A stretch of DNA of 64,000 nt, taken from Polaribacter litorisediminis. Its GTDB lineage: Bacteria; Bacteroidota; Bacteroidia; Flavobacteriales; Flavobacteriaceae. The stretch spans positions 124,001 to 188,000 of the forward strand of contig NZ_CP082966.1 of the NCBI RefSeq assembly GCF_019968605.1, read 5' to 3'. Shown one piece after another: positions 9,409 to 19,100 of the stretch. The notes beneath the pieces were generated by a model that worked only from the letters and a program-made list of their open reading frames with translations, was not told where the DNA came from and ran no database searches. Within the stretch, counting starts at the first letter, position 1, and every line of letters begins with the position of its first letter. Both the position numbers and the translations under genes were made by a program.

Positions 9409-10089
9409 CTATTTTCCGTCCTCAGGTAAAGGTGAAATCATAATGTGCGCTTTATGGGTTCCAGGATTCATAATCCAAGGGTGATTTGAAGCCAATGGAG
9501 ACGCTGGCAAACCCGTAGATTCTGTTGTTGCCCAAGGCATATAGACAACATAACGAAGTTGAGCACCTCTAACTTTTGAAGTTTTAGGGTCGTACAAGGT
9601 TTTTGCTCCATAATATACGTGCAAGGTGGCTCCGGGCGTTATTTTAAGTTTGCCTGATTTCATTTCTAATTCGCGGGTTTCAAAAATTTCTTGTCTCGTT
9701 TTACCTGCTGCTTTTAAGGCTCTTCCTCTTGCCATAAAAGGTTCTAAGTCTTTGTGATAACATGCGGCATTAAATCCCTCTTGATTTGGGTTGTCTGCAA
9801 TAACAATAAATTCATTATCCCCCTCTTTCAAGGTAACAAATTCACCCGCCATATTGTAACCAATAACTTTACACCCTGATCTGCTTTCTTCTGGAGCCGC
9901 CATTAATGCTGTTGCGATTAAAGCAGTATCTGTATCAATTGGCTTTAATTGGCTGGTACTTTCATTGGATGTGCTTTCTGATAAACTTTTGCTTACAGAA
10001 GATTCTTGAATGGGTGTTTTTGATTTTTTTGAAGAATTGCAAGAAATCAGCATTCCCGCAAAAACAAGCACTATAGTAATATATTTCAT
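9409..10089 (-). CDS. Predicted lipoprotein of unknown function
   Basis: The 226-residue protein begins with a type II signal peptide whose lipobox is LISC, giving lipidated Cys17. A Ser/Thr-rich linker (residues 18-50) follows, then a compact domain of about 160 residues with motifs GCKVIGYNMAGEF, FNAACYHKDLEPFMARGR and LRYVVYMPWATTESTGLP, and a His-rich end (SNHPWIMNPGTHKAHIM). Two cysteines in the domain could form a disulfide. I do not recognise the family. It is probably exported and membrane anchored. It sits between the intact DUF3667 gene and a remnant of the same family. Confidence 0.7.
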   Translation of the reverse strand: MKYITIVLVFAGMLISCNSSKKSKTPIQESSVSKSLSESTSNESTSQLKPIDTDTALIATALMAAPEESRSGCKVIGYNMAGEFVTLKEGDNEFIVIADNPNQEGFNAACYHKDLEPFMARGRALKAAGKTRQEIFETRELEMKSGKLKITPGATLHVYYGAKTLYDPKTSKVRGAQLRYVVYMPWATTESTGLPASPLASNHPWIMNPGTHKAHIMISPLPEDGK

Positions 10090-10205
10090 ATTTGATTATT
10101 TTTTTTCATGCACCCGCTAAAATCAACATTGCATATAAAGGCAATTTACTTGAAATTTTGCTGAATAGCAAACGAGATACTATTGTATCGCATAGAAAAT
10201 CCAAT

Positions 10206-11366
10206 CTAAAAAAGTATAAAAGAAATGATGAATAAAAATGTAACGCCTATTCCTGCTACAATTGTGTAACTTAAATTTAGTAACAAAAATTTTAGAATTG
10301 TTTTAAAGTATCCTTGCTGATAAAACTTTTTCATGGCAATAATTAGATACAATAAAAATAGGACGATAAAAACCCAGATTTCAGGTTTTAATGAGCATAA
10401 TCTCAATATTAAAAAGATCGTGAACAGCATAAAGAAAACTGTTTGCACATGAAAAACAAAAATTAAATGATCTACATAGGTGTATTTTCTTCGGATGTAA
10501 AAAAACCTCAAAAATAACGTAAAAAAAGGTAAAAAGATAAACAAAGCTATGGAGCCATAAGACAATACTTGACTAAAAAATTGCTCTCTGCTCTCCTCAC
10601 TTTTTGATATTGAGTATAAACTTTTTGCCTTCGTAAATAAAAAACGATTCGTAAAATTTTTTTCATAACCTAAGGAGTCTAAAGCAATATCTATTTTAGA
10701 ATCTGGATATTTTTTAGCATAATTTGCAAAATCATCTAATCTAGTATCTCCGCCAAAATTAAAATTTATATTGTTGTTATTCCCTTTTAGTTTTGCGGTA
10801 TCTTTTGCTTCTTTTTTTACTTCCTCTAAAATTTTTTTTCTTGCTACTTCAGGGAGGAAAGATTGTTGTAAATCTTCATCGAGATTTTTTACAATAGAAT
10901 CTATTTTTTCTTGTGTAAGTTCTATGTCTTTTTTAGAATTATCTTTGTTAGCAATTGAATCTTTGCGAATAACATCATTGATATCTTCTTTTTTTTCATT
11001 CGCTAAATTTTCATATTTTTCTTTTGTTTTGGTAAGACCAATAATTAAAAAAAAGACGATAGAAACTGTTAAATAAAAACGAAAGGGATTTGAGTATCGT
11101 TCTCTTTTTCCATCAATATAGTCTTTAGAAACTTTACCAGGACTTATTAAAAGAGGAATAATTGTATTCCAAAATTTGGCTTCGAAATTAAAAAGACCAT
11201 TAAAAACCTCATGAATGAAACTCCAAAAAGTAATTTTGTTACCTTTATTTTTCTGTCCGCAATCAGGACAAAATTTTTCATGTCCTTGAAAAGGATACCC
11301 GCAATTTAAACATGCTGGGTCTTTAATTTTAACGACTTTATTTTTAGTTTTTTTTAGTTTGATAAT
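10206..11366 (-). CDS. DUF3667-type zinc-ribbon membrane protein, non-canonical start
   Basis: An uninterrupted frame of about 386 codons begins around 11366. An N-terminal zinc ribbon (CLNC at residues 19-22, CPDC at 33-36) is followed by the DUF3667 signature SFIHEVFNGLFNFEAKFWN and a PLLISPGKVSKDYIDGKR motif. A first membrane helix comes next, then a charged coiled-coil-like loop, then about four C-terminal membrane helices (from SYGSIALFIFLPFF to the end). The function of the family is unknown. No ATG, GTG or TTG exists in frame between the upstream stop and the zinc ribbon. The likeliest start is ATT at 11366, overlapping the apaG end; a frameshift in a nearby run of eight A is the alternative. 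A shorter ORF from an internal TTG would lose the zinc ribbon. Confidence 0.75.
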   Translation of the reverse strand: MIKLKKTKNKVVKIKDPACLNCGYPFQGHEKFCPDCGQKNKGNKITFWSFIHEVFNGLFNFEAKFWNTIIPLLISPGKVSKDYIDGKRERYSNPFRFYLTVSIVFFLIIGLTKTKEKYENLANEKKEDINDVIRKDSIANKDNSKKDIELTQEKIDSIVKNLDEDLQQSFLPEVARKKILEEVKKEAKDTAKLKGNNNNINFNFGGDTRLDDFANYAKKYPDSKIDIALDSLGYEKNFTNRFLFTKAKSLYSISKSEESREQFFSQVLSYGSIALFIFLPFFTLFLRFFYIRRKYTYVDHLIFVFHVQTVFFMLFTIFLILRLCSLKPEIWVFIVLFLLYLIIAMKKFYQQGYFKTILKFLLLNLSYTIVAGIGVTFLFIISFILF

Positions 11367-11740
11367 AAAGGAGTTACGAGTTGAAAGGTAGGTATTTGTA
11401 CTTTAAATGTTTCCTGGGTTTCTATGTTTTCCATGGCATAAAAACCATTCATAGCACCAATATTAGATTCTAAAAAACAGCCTGAACTGTAAGAATAATG
11501 GTCGTTAGGCTTTAAAACGGGTGTTTGCCCAACAACACCTTCTCCTGCTACGGTTTCAGTTTTATTGAGAGAATCCATAATTTTCCAATAACGATCGGTC
11601 AACTTCACAGTTTGTGAAGATTTATTTTCGATGGTTACAAAATAGGCAAAAACGTAATACAATCTATTATTTCTATAGCTTGTACCGTTATATTTTGTTT
11701 TTACAGAAATTTTAATTCCTTTTGTAATTTGCTCTACCAT
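11354..11740 (-). CDS. apaG: ApaG family protein
   Basis: The 128-residue protein has the ApaG (DUF525) fold motifs YVFAYFVTIENKSSQTVKL, RYWKIMDS, EGVVGQTPVLKPNDHYSYSS and GAMNGFYAM. ApaG is a fibronectin-III-like domain protein linked in E. coli to cobalt resistance and Ap4A metabolism; its biochemical role is unclear. I start it at ATG 11740 (MVEQITKG) because the family begins there; the upstream ATG at 11776 would add 12 unlikely residues. The end overlaps the DUF3667 frame and the genes probably share a transcript with the T9SS plug gene upstream (48 bp). Confidence 0.9.
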   Translation of the reverse strand: MVEQITKGIKISVKTKYNGTSYRNNRLYYVFAYFVTIENKSSQTVKLTDRYWKIMDSLNKTETVAGEGVVGQTPVLKPNDHYSYSSGCFLESNIGAMNGFYAMENIETQETFKVQIPTFQLVTPLLSN

Positions 11741-11788
11741 TAAGGTAAATGTAGTTTTTTTGAATATAAAATACAAATTAAACCTTAT

Positions 11789-13006
11789 TTATCTATCCTG
11801 ATTAAAAAAGCCCTTTCCAATTCCGATGACGCTATCATACAGTCCTCCAAAAGGTTTAAAGTAGATAATAGCGGTATATTCATTTTCAGTTTCAAAAAAA
11901 GTACCATTTACTTCATTTGTATTTACTTGGTTGTATTTATCTACCGTGGCAAAAGTATAATTGTAAAAACCTTGTTTGAATAATAGGTTTGCTTTGTAGC
12001 TATTGTCTTCAAAATCATATTCCATTTTGGCATCGTCCTCAATTTCAAAATTATTGAAAGCTCCGTACACATACACCTCTTTTTCATCAAAAGGTTTAGC
12101 TGCATATAAGGTAAAATGCATCATGGCATAATCTGCTTCGGTATTGGCATCATTACCTTCTAAAGTTCGGATGACAAACTGCCCATTAATATCAGGATTG
12201 TATCGATAAGTTCTATTTTCATCAAACGTAAAAGGATATAAGTAATGATGAAAAATATCTTGCATTTCTATTTTTACTATATTAATACTTTTGTTTCTAA
12301 TGAGTTTGCTATCAAAGTTTAAATATTCATTTCCTCCCCAGAAATTTGTTTTATTGGCATAGGTATATTTGAGCTGGTTTGCCATAAAGAATGTAGGTTG
12401 TAAATCGGTAATTGTTTCATTCCAGTTTTCATTTTTTAGCAAAACCACATGCACTTCTTGCGCAGGATTGTTAATTCTGATGTTTGGATGGTTTATAGAA
12501 AGCTCCACGGTTTGCTGAGAACTTAAGGTTTTTGCATTTCTACTTCGAGATACGGCAACACCAATTGTAGCCATGTTTTCGAATAAAACAAATCTTCTTG
12601 TAAAAACAACTTCATCGGTATCATAATTTACAACGGAAAGCAAATAGTTACCGCTTTTAGTAATCACGGTATTTATATTCGGAATCCTTACAGCATAATG
12701 CGTATAGCTTTGAAAGGTATTAAAAGAATTGGTGACATTAATAATGCTGTTTTCATCAAAACCATCAATATATTGACTAGAAAGCATTCTGCTCTTTTGC
12801 CAATCATGCGTCATGTGCTCTATTTTATATTGATACTCTTTACCATCATTCTCTAAATCATCAAAAGACAATTCTAAAACAGTACCTAATGGAACGATTG
12901 CAGAATAGTTATTTTCTTGGAGCGGTCTTAATTGAATGGATTGGATGTTCTGGCCAATAATACCAGTGGTAAAAAGTATAAAAATGAAAATTATTCTTAT
13001 TTGCAT
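11789..13006 (-). CDS. T9SS plug protein (DUF5103 family)
   Basis: The 405-residue protein has a signal peptide (to about residue 18, ending IIGQ) and then a beta-rich body with IQLRPLQENNYSAIVPLGT, YQYKIEHMTHDWQKSRML and the conserved DINGQFVIRTLEGND and FKQGFYNYTF segments. This matches DUF5103, whose Flavobacterium johnsoniae member is the periplasmic Plug that closes the SprA/Sov translocon channel of T9SS. It therefore fits the many T9SS-sorted proteins in this window. It is upstream of apaG in the same direction. Confidence 0.82.
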   Translation of the reverse strand: MQIRIIFIFILFTTGIIGQNIQSIQLRPLQENNYSAIVPLGTVLELSFDDLENDGKEYQYKIEHMTHDWQKSRMLSSQYIDGFDENSIINVTNSFNTFQSYTHYAVRIPNINTVITKSGNYLLSVVNYDTDEVVFTRRFVLFENMATIGVAVSRSRNAKTLSSQQTVELSINHPNIRINNPAQEVHVVLLKNENWNETITDLQPTFFMANQLKYTYANKTNFWGGNEYLNFDSKLIRNKSINIVKIEMQDIFHHYLYPFTFDENRTYRYNPDINGQFVIRTLEGNDANTEADYAMMHFTLYAAKPFDEKEVYVYGAFNNFEIEDDAKMEYDFEDNSYKANLLFKQGFYNYTFATVDKYNQVNTNEVNGTFFETENEYTAIIYFKPFGGLYDSVIGIGKGFFNQDR

Positions 13007-13235
13007 AACCTTATTTTGTGTTTTGTAAAAGTACTAATTTTTGGGTTTTATATGAGTAATTCAATAACTGTTCCTTTCTTATGCCTTTTTTTAAAAAATC
13101 ATGGTAACAACATAATATTCAAAACACATGTAAAAATTTAGCTTTTAACATTACCTTAGCATTATTTGACTAAAAATATTTTTTTTGTGTCCAGAAAATC
13201 AGTTCAAAAGATTTTAAGAGGCCTATATATTATTT

Positions 13236-14987
13236 ATGAATCATCTATTTAAAAGATATACACTAATTCTACTCATTGCTGTTTCATTTCAGGCAACAGC
13301 GCAAAACACGCTTTCAGATGCTAAAGTAGATTCTTTACTACAAGTTTTGCGCTTACCTGCTTTAGATTCAATTATTCTTATTACTGAACCAACTGCATTA
13401 AGCTCTCTTTATTTTACTGGCATAAAAAAATATAGGGGAGAAATAAAAAGTGCTACACTGCATAAACTGTTTCAAAAAATTGAGAAGTTAGGTGCAGATC
13501 ATAAGAACCCTGGTCTTGAAATGTATGCTGGCATTTGGCAGTACTATACGAGACCAAACATTGATGATTCAAATTATGAGTATACTAAAGTGTTACAAAA
13601 AATAGCTGAAAAAGCAACCAATTCAGGGGTTTTATGGGTTGAAATTGCAGCGAAATTTCAGTATGCACTTTTGCTTATAAATACAAAAGAGGACTTTAAA
13701 AAGATAGAAAAAGGAATTTGGCTTTTAAGAGAAAGTATAGAAAAAATCCATAAAAAAAATGATGCAAATATTTCTCCTGGTTCTCTTTTAGAACATTATA
13801 GAGTGCTTACTGGTTGCTATTATGAAATGGATGATATACCAAATGCAATTTTGTATTCTGTAAAAGCATTAAATATGGACTATCCTAGAGGTCAAAAATT
13901 AATCTCAACTAAAGATAAAATCTTCAGACAAACTAATAACAATCTTGGTGTGTATTATCGTGAAAATCAGCAATTAGATTCCTCAAATTTTTATTTTAAG
14001 AGAGTTTTTAACTTGCCATTAACGAATACTAGTTCACGAGGAGATAGTTTAATACATGCCGTTTCTGGTGGTAATTTAGGCGAAAATTTTTATTTACAAG
14101 ACAATTATAAAGAGGCTTTGCCTTTGTTACAAAAAGATGCAGATTTTACTACCAAAGTAAAAATTTGGGGAAATGCTAGTAATGCACTTATTTTAATAGC
14201 TGACATCTACTTAAAAAAAGGGGAGTTTAAGAAAGCAAAAGAGGTTTTAGAGAAGGCAACTTTTGCAGCTCATCATTCTGGAAAAAAAATAAAAAGACTT
14301 AGCAAATTATACCCTGTTTTATCTAACTATTATAAAATCATTGGTCAACCTAATATTGCTCTTACTTATGCAGATTCTACCATTGTTGCACTAGATAGTT
14401 TAAAAAGAAAAAACAATCAATTTAGAAGTGCTAACGTAGAACAAGCCTATAATAAGTACAAAATAAAAACAGCTGCAGAAAAAGAACTAGCCTCTAAAAA
14501 TGATAACATTACACTAAGAAATATTAGTTTACTCGTATTATTGGTGTTACTTATTGTTGGGTATTTTATTTTTAGAAAATCTAAACTAAAAGCAAAGCAA
14601 CAAGAGAAAACACTTTTAAGTGAAGTTGATAAAGTTACCCAAGAATTAAATGTTTCTAAAAAGCAATTGGATGTGTTTATACAAGAAGCACAGCAAAAAG
14701 CACTTTCTAAAAAAGTGATACTTACAGACGCAGATTGGCGAGAATTTCTTCAATATTATAATAAAGTGTACCCTAGTTTTGTAATGAGTTTAAAAACAAA
14801 GTATCCAAAACTTACTGAGGCCGAAGTTCGTTTTTGCTGTCTTACCTATCTTTCTTTATCAGACAAAGAAATGGCAGCAATGTTAGGAGTTGGACGCCCA
14901 AGTATTCGAGTTACAAGACAGCGATCTAGAGCTAAACTGCAAATCACGAAAGAGGAATCTTTTGAAACACTTTTTCAAAGTCTTTAG
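13236..14987 (+). CDS. Membrane-spanning TPR protein with C-terminal LuxR-like HTH
   Basis: The 583-residue protein has a signal peptide (residues 1-22, ending ATAQ), then TPR-type helical repeats in the periplasm (about 40-400; for example KDKIFRQTNNNLGVYYRENQ and KEALPLLQKDADF). One membrane helix (about 429-447, NISLLVLLVLLIVGYFIFR) and a coiled coil follow. The cytoplasmic HTH is at about 515-575 (LTEAEVRFCCLTYLSLSDKE, then AAMLGVGRPSIRVTRQRSRA). Such TPR-HTH proteins in Bacteroidota are taken as one-component regulators that sense outside and bind DNA inside. It lies just upstream of, and co-directional with, the surface-protein genes from 15207, so I infer it regulates them. Confidence 0.82.
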   Translation: MNHLFKRYTLILLIAVSFQATAQNTLSDAKVDSLLQVLRLPALDSIILITEPTALSSLYFTGIKKYRGEIKSATLHKLFQKIEKLGADHKNPGLEMYAGIWQYYTRPNIDDSNYEYTKVLQKIAEKATNSGVLWVEIAAKFQYALLLINTKEDFKKIEKGIWLLRESIEKIHKKNDANISPGSLLEHYRVLTGCYYEMDDIPNAILYSVKALNMDYPRGQKLISTKDKIFRQTNNNLGVYYRENQQLDSSNFYFKRVFNLPLTNTSSRGDSLIHAVSGGNLGENFYLQDNYKEALPLLQKDADFTTKVKIWGNASNALILIADIYLKKGEFKKAKEVLEKATFAAHHSGKKIKRLSKLYPVLSNYYKIIGQPNIALTYADSTIVALDSLKRKNNQFRSANVEQAYNKYKIKTAAEKELASKNDNITLRNISLLVLLVLLIVGYFIFRKSKLKAKQQEKTLLSEVDKVTQELNVSKKQLDVFIQEAQQKALSKKVILTDADWREFLQYYNKVYPSFVMSLKTKYPKLTEAEVRFCCLTYLSLSDKEMAAMLGVGRPSIRVTRQRSRAKLQITKEESFETLFQSL

Positions 14988-15206
14988 GAACCTAATTTAT
15001 ATAAATTACAGCACTTTGGTTTTGCTAAAAATCAATGAAAATGCTTTTTTACTTCTTTTAAATTCAAAAAATCAGTATAATTTTAATTTTTAACAATCTA
15101 TAAGTCAGCACTTTGTATCTTGTTACTTTATGTTACAGCTAAAATTCTTTTAGTGTATAGGTTATGGTTATTTTTATTTCATTAAAAAATATCTAAACCT
15201 AACATC

Positions 15207-16100
15207 ATGAAAAAAGTCTACAGCACATTTCTATTTTTATTTTTAACTTCAATCTGTTTTGCACAAGGTATTTCTGTGCAAGGTATTGCTAGAGATGCGG
15301 CAAATTCTGCAATTAAGAATTCAAATTTAACTTTTACTTTCAGTATCACTAAAGCTGATAATACTGTGCTTTTTGAAGAAACACAATCCATAAGAACAGA
15401 TAATTTTGGTGTTTTTTCTCATATAGTGGGCACAGGAAATCCTCAAGTAGCCACTTTTAATAGTATAGATTTCGCACTAAAAGAATTAAGATTAAAAATT
15501 TCTGTAGCTCCAAATGGTAATAAGATAGAGATTTACAACCAACCTTTTCAATATTCACCTTATGCCCATTACGCAAAAAGAGCTGCAAAAGCAGATAATG
15601 GTGCTCCTACAGGTTCTATTATGCCATTCGTTGGCACTACTGCTCCAGAAGGATGGGCTTTGTGCGATGGTTCTAGTATAGCGTCTGTTACCGATGGTGC
15701 AGCTTTAAGAGCGTTAATAGGCGATTTTACACCAGATCTTAGAGGTGTGTTTTTAAGAGGGACTGGTGCAAATGCTAAAACAGGATATACCAATTATGAA
15801 GGACCTAATTTAAAAGAGTTTCAGAAAGACGAAAACAAAGAACATTTACACAACGTAGATATAAATACAAGTATGGAAGGTGAACATTCACATGAAGAAA
15901 CAAATACTACAGTAATATCAAGCCCTATTGGATATCTTACAGGTCCAACAGTAAGAAGTTTTCTTTCCGCTGCTCAAGTCTCTACACCGCAAACGGATGT
16001 TCAAGAAAACCACAACCATAACGTAAAAGGTGAAACTGAAAATTCTGGTACAGAATCAAGACCAGTCAACTTTGGTGTTAACTATATTATAAAATTATAA
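15207..16100 (+). CDS. Secreted protein with phage tail-collar domain
   Basis: The 297-residue protein has a signal peptide (to residue 19, CFAQ). An N-terminal domain of about 110 residues common to Bacteroidota secreted fibres follows (ISVQGIARDAANSAI through PFQYSPYAHYAK). The C-terminal half is a tail-collar domain: GSIMPFVGTTAPEGWALCDG, PDLRGVFLRGTGA and the terminal ESRPVNFGVNYIIKL. Tail-collar domains occur at the tips of phage short tail fibres. It has no T9SS sorting domain of its own. It starts an operon-like run (10-bp gap to the next gene). The His-rich part (EHLHNVD, GEHSHEE, ENHNHN) could bind metal. A surface adhesin or fibre tip is the likely role. Confidence 0.82.
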   Translation: MKKVYSTFLFLFLTSICFAQGISVQGIARDAANSAIKNSNLTFTFSITKADNTVLFEETQSIRTDNFGVFSHIVGTGNPQVATFNSIDFALKELRLKISVAPNGNKIEIYNQPFQYSPYAHYAKRAAKADNGAPTGSIMPFVGTTAPEGWALCDGSSIASVTDGAALRALIGDFTPDLRGVFLRGTGANAKTGYTNYEGPNLKEFQKDENKEHLHNVDINTSMEGEHSHEETNTTVISSPIGYLTGPTVRSFLSAAQVSTPQTDVQENHNHNVKGETENSGTESRPVNFGVNYIIKL

Positions 16101-16110
16101 TCATTTTATA

Positions 16111-19100
16111 ATGAAAAAAACACTACATATTTTATGTCTGTGTTTGGTAACCTATATTGCCAAAGCACAAGATCAAAGTGAACCCCAACTTTTTGTTGGT
16201 AATGCAGCTGTAGATTATAAATCTGTTGAAAATAATTTACAAGTGCAAATGCAAGTAGGAAATCCTATTTTTTCTATGAATAGTACTTCTACACAAAACC
16301 TTACTAATATTGGTTTTCCTTATGGTGTCTTTTATGTTGCTTCAACTTTTTTACCAAATGAAGGTTTAGAAATATCTAAAGGATATTATACAGATAGAGT
16401 AAATATCAAGTGGACTTTAAATTCGAATCAAAATGTTATAGAGAAAATTAATATTTACAGAAAAGAATTAGGAAGTGCAACACCAACACAGTTAATAGGT
16501 ACTGTAAGTAAAGATGTTTTTGAGTTTGATGATATCGAAACACAAGGAGGTATTTTGTACGAATATAAAATAGAAGCCGTTGGTGTTTCTACAATTGAAG
16601 AAGAATATGTTACGTATATAACTGATGTTGGTTTTAGAAATCCAACAGCTACAGTTTCTGGATCTATAAGTTTTGATGGCGGTAGCCCAGTGCAAGATGC
16701 TGTTGTTTTTGCAGAAGCAAATGGAGTAGCAAACAATGCTGGCTCTAGTTTACAATTTACTAATGGTTTTGTTGAGATAAATGATATTGAATATGAAATA
16801 CCTACCAATGCATTAACCTTGCAAACTTGGGTTACTAAAAGTAACTATATTATGTCACTTCGAAGCACCAATGATGAAACTGAAATACAATTAAATGCAG
16901 GTAAGTTTTTTTCTCAATCTATTGGGCATGGTATAAATATAGCAGTGATACTTAATGGTCAATTTTATACGCTTCATCTATTAAATTCTTATCCTACAGG
17001 AGAATTAGATAATGAAGGGAATGATGTTTTTAAAAATATTTCTTCTTTAACAGATACTTCTTTTATTCATATTTCTTTGGTTTTAGCACAAGGAAGTCCA
17101 CCAAAATATTATCTTAATGGAAGAGAATTAACACAAGCATACATAGATGGTATTTCTGGTTCTGATGGCATACCCGCTACAGATACTGAAGCAGCAATTG
17201 CTGGCGTTTTAAAACCTAGATTGAGTCTTCCTGTATTTACAGATTATAATATTCAATCTACCATAGATAAAGTAACTTTAGGACAAGGTTATAGAGGAGC
17301 AGGTTACACTGGGTATTTAGATGAGGTTAGGGTTTGGAAAAGAGCACTTTCTGCTAAAGAAATAAGAAGAGATTACAGAAGGTATTTAAGTGGAGGAGAA
17401 AGCGATCTAAGTATCTATTTAAGAATGGATGAAAAAGAAGGCAGTAATGTATATGATTTTTCTAAAAAAGGATTTCGATATAATAAAAACGATGGTTTTT
17501 TAGGAAGTGGCGTTACTTTTAGCTCAGTAACACCTACAAAAAAACAGTTAGGTGTCTTTGGAGTTACAGATGCAAACGGCAGTTACTCTATTGCTAGTAT
17601 TGGATATTCTGGAACTGGAGAGTCTTTTGTGGTTACACCTTCTTTAGGTGTACATGAATTTGAACCCGCAAGCCAAACCGTATTTTTAGGAGCGGAATCA
17701 AGTGTGGTAAATCAGTTAAATTTTAAAGATATTTCTTCTTTTAAGTTTAATGGTAGAGCTGTATATAATGTTCAGGGTGTATTTAATTCAATAGCATTAG
17801 ATGCTGATGAAGCAGCTTATACAGATATCGAAGATTTTGGATATAATCAATATAAAGTGACCAGCAATGGCGCTAGAATTATTATTAATAAAGGGCAGTA
17901 TTATTATGAAGGTGGTACCATAAACAAAGACAATAATTTTCATGAAGGTGGAACGTTAAAAAAATATCCTGTAATTGGTTTAGAAAAAGCTTCCGTATAT
18001 ATAGATGGTAACATTGTAATAAATGCTGATAACCAGCCTGTAGAAACCGATGCTGACGGTAACTTTAGTATTACTGTTCCTATTGGTAAGCATAAAATTG
18101 AAGTTAGAAAAGATGGACATACCTTTGCACATACAGGCTTTTTTCCAGCATCAAATACCTTTGAGTTTTTTGAAAGTCAAATTAGTCCAAGATGGTTTAT
18201 AGACACCACAAGGATATCTTTAATTGGTAGAGTTGTTGGGGGCAAATTAGAGTCAGAAAAACCATTAGGTTTTGGTTTGGAAGGTGAATACAATTATTTA
18301 AATAACAAAGATGAAGAAAACGAAGAAACCGAAATTATTTCATCAACAAATAATATTGGTGTAGCAACAATAATTCTAAAAGGAAATATTAATACCAATA
18401 CTTTTGATGTTCCTGTTTCAACCAATCCAATTACAGGTGAATATGTAGTTTCTTTAATTCCTCACATCTATTATATTAAAACTACGGATTTAAAAATCCC
18501 TTCAAACACAGCTTTGAATGGTGAAATTTTAACCAGTAATGAAACTTTAAATTTATTAGCAACTCCTGTTTTAGATTCTATTAGTTATACAACAAAGGAC
18601 GGTACAGAACTTTTTTCTGAACCATTTCATCATAAAAAAAGTTTTAGATATAACGCTCCTGTTACCTTAACATTATTGGATCAAGATTATGACAAAGAAA
18701 TTGTTATTGGTGCTAATACCTATGATATTAGTACTTTAAACACACCTTTGTATACACAAAAAAAACAATATGATATCACTTTTGAAGTGTCACAAAATTA
18801 TGTAAACAAAGATGCATCAGAAGATAAAATTACTAAAGAATATTTTACAGAAGGTACTTTTAATATTACCAACAATTTGGAGATTGCCAATAAAAGCACA
18901 ATGACACTTGGTAAAAATGGCAAAGAATATAAATATTCCTTTTTTGCTGGAGAGCCAAATATTGCAATAGCAGATGGTTTTAAAAAATCAATTTCGGTTC
19001 AGTATAATATTCCTGGTAGCAATGCTTTAGGAATTTCTAATGCAGATGATTTCAAATCAGAAGGAATTATAGATGGAGGTGCACCTACAGGTGGGGTAGA

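Noticed and set aside
10771..11076. 101-codon plus-strand ORF with hydrophobic, Ser/Phe-rich product
   Set aside because: It is the antisense of the low-complexity Lys/Glu-rich loop of the DUF3667 gene. No homology signal or start context supports it.
16455..16808. 117-codon minus-strand ORF and similar long antisense frames inside the giant gene
   Set aside because: They are shadows of an AT-rich long ORF; the sense frame has signal peptide, domains and sorting signal.
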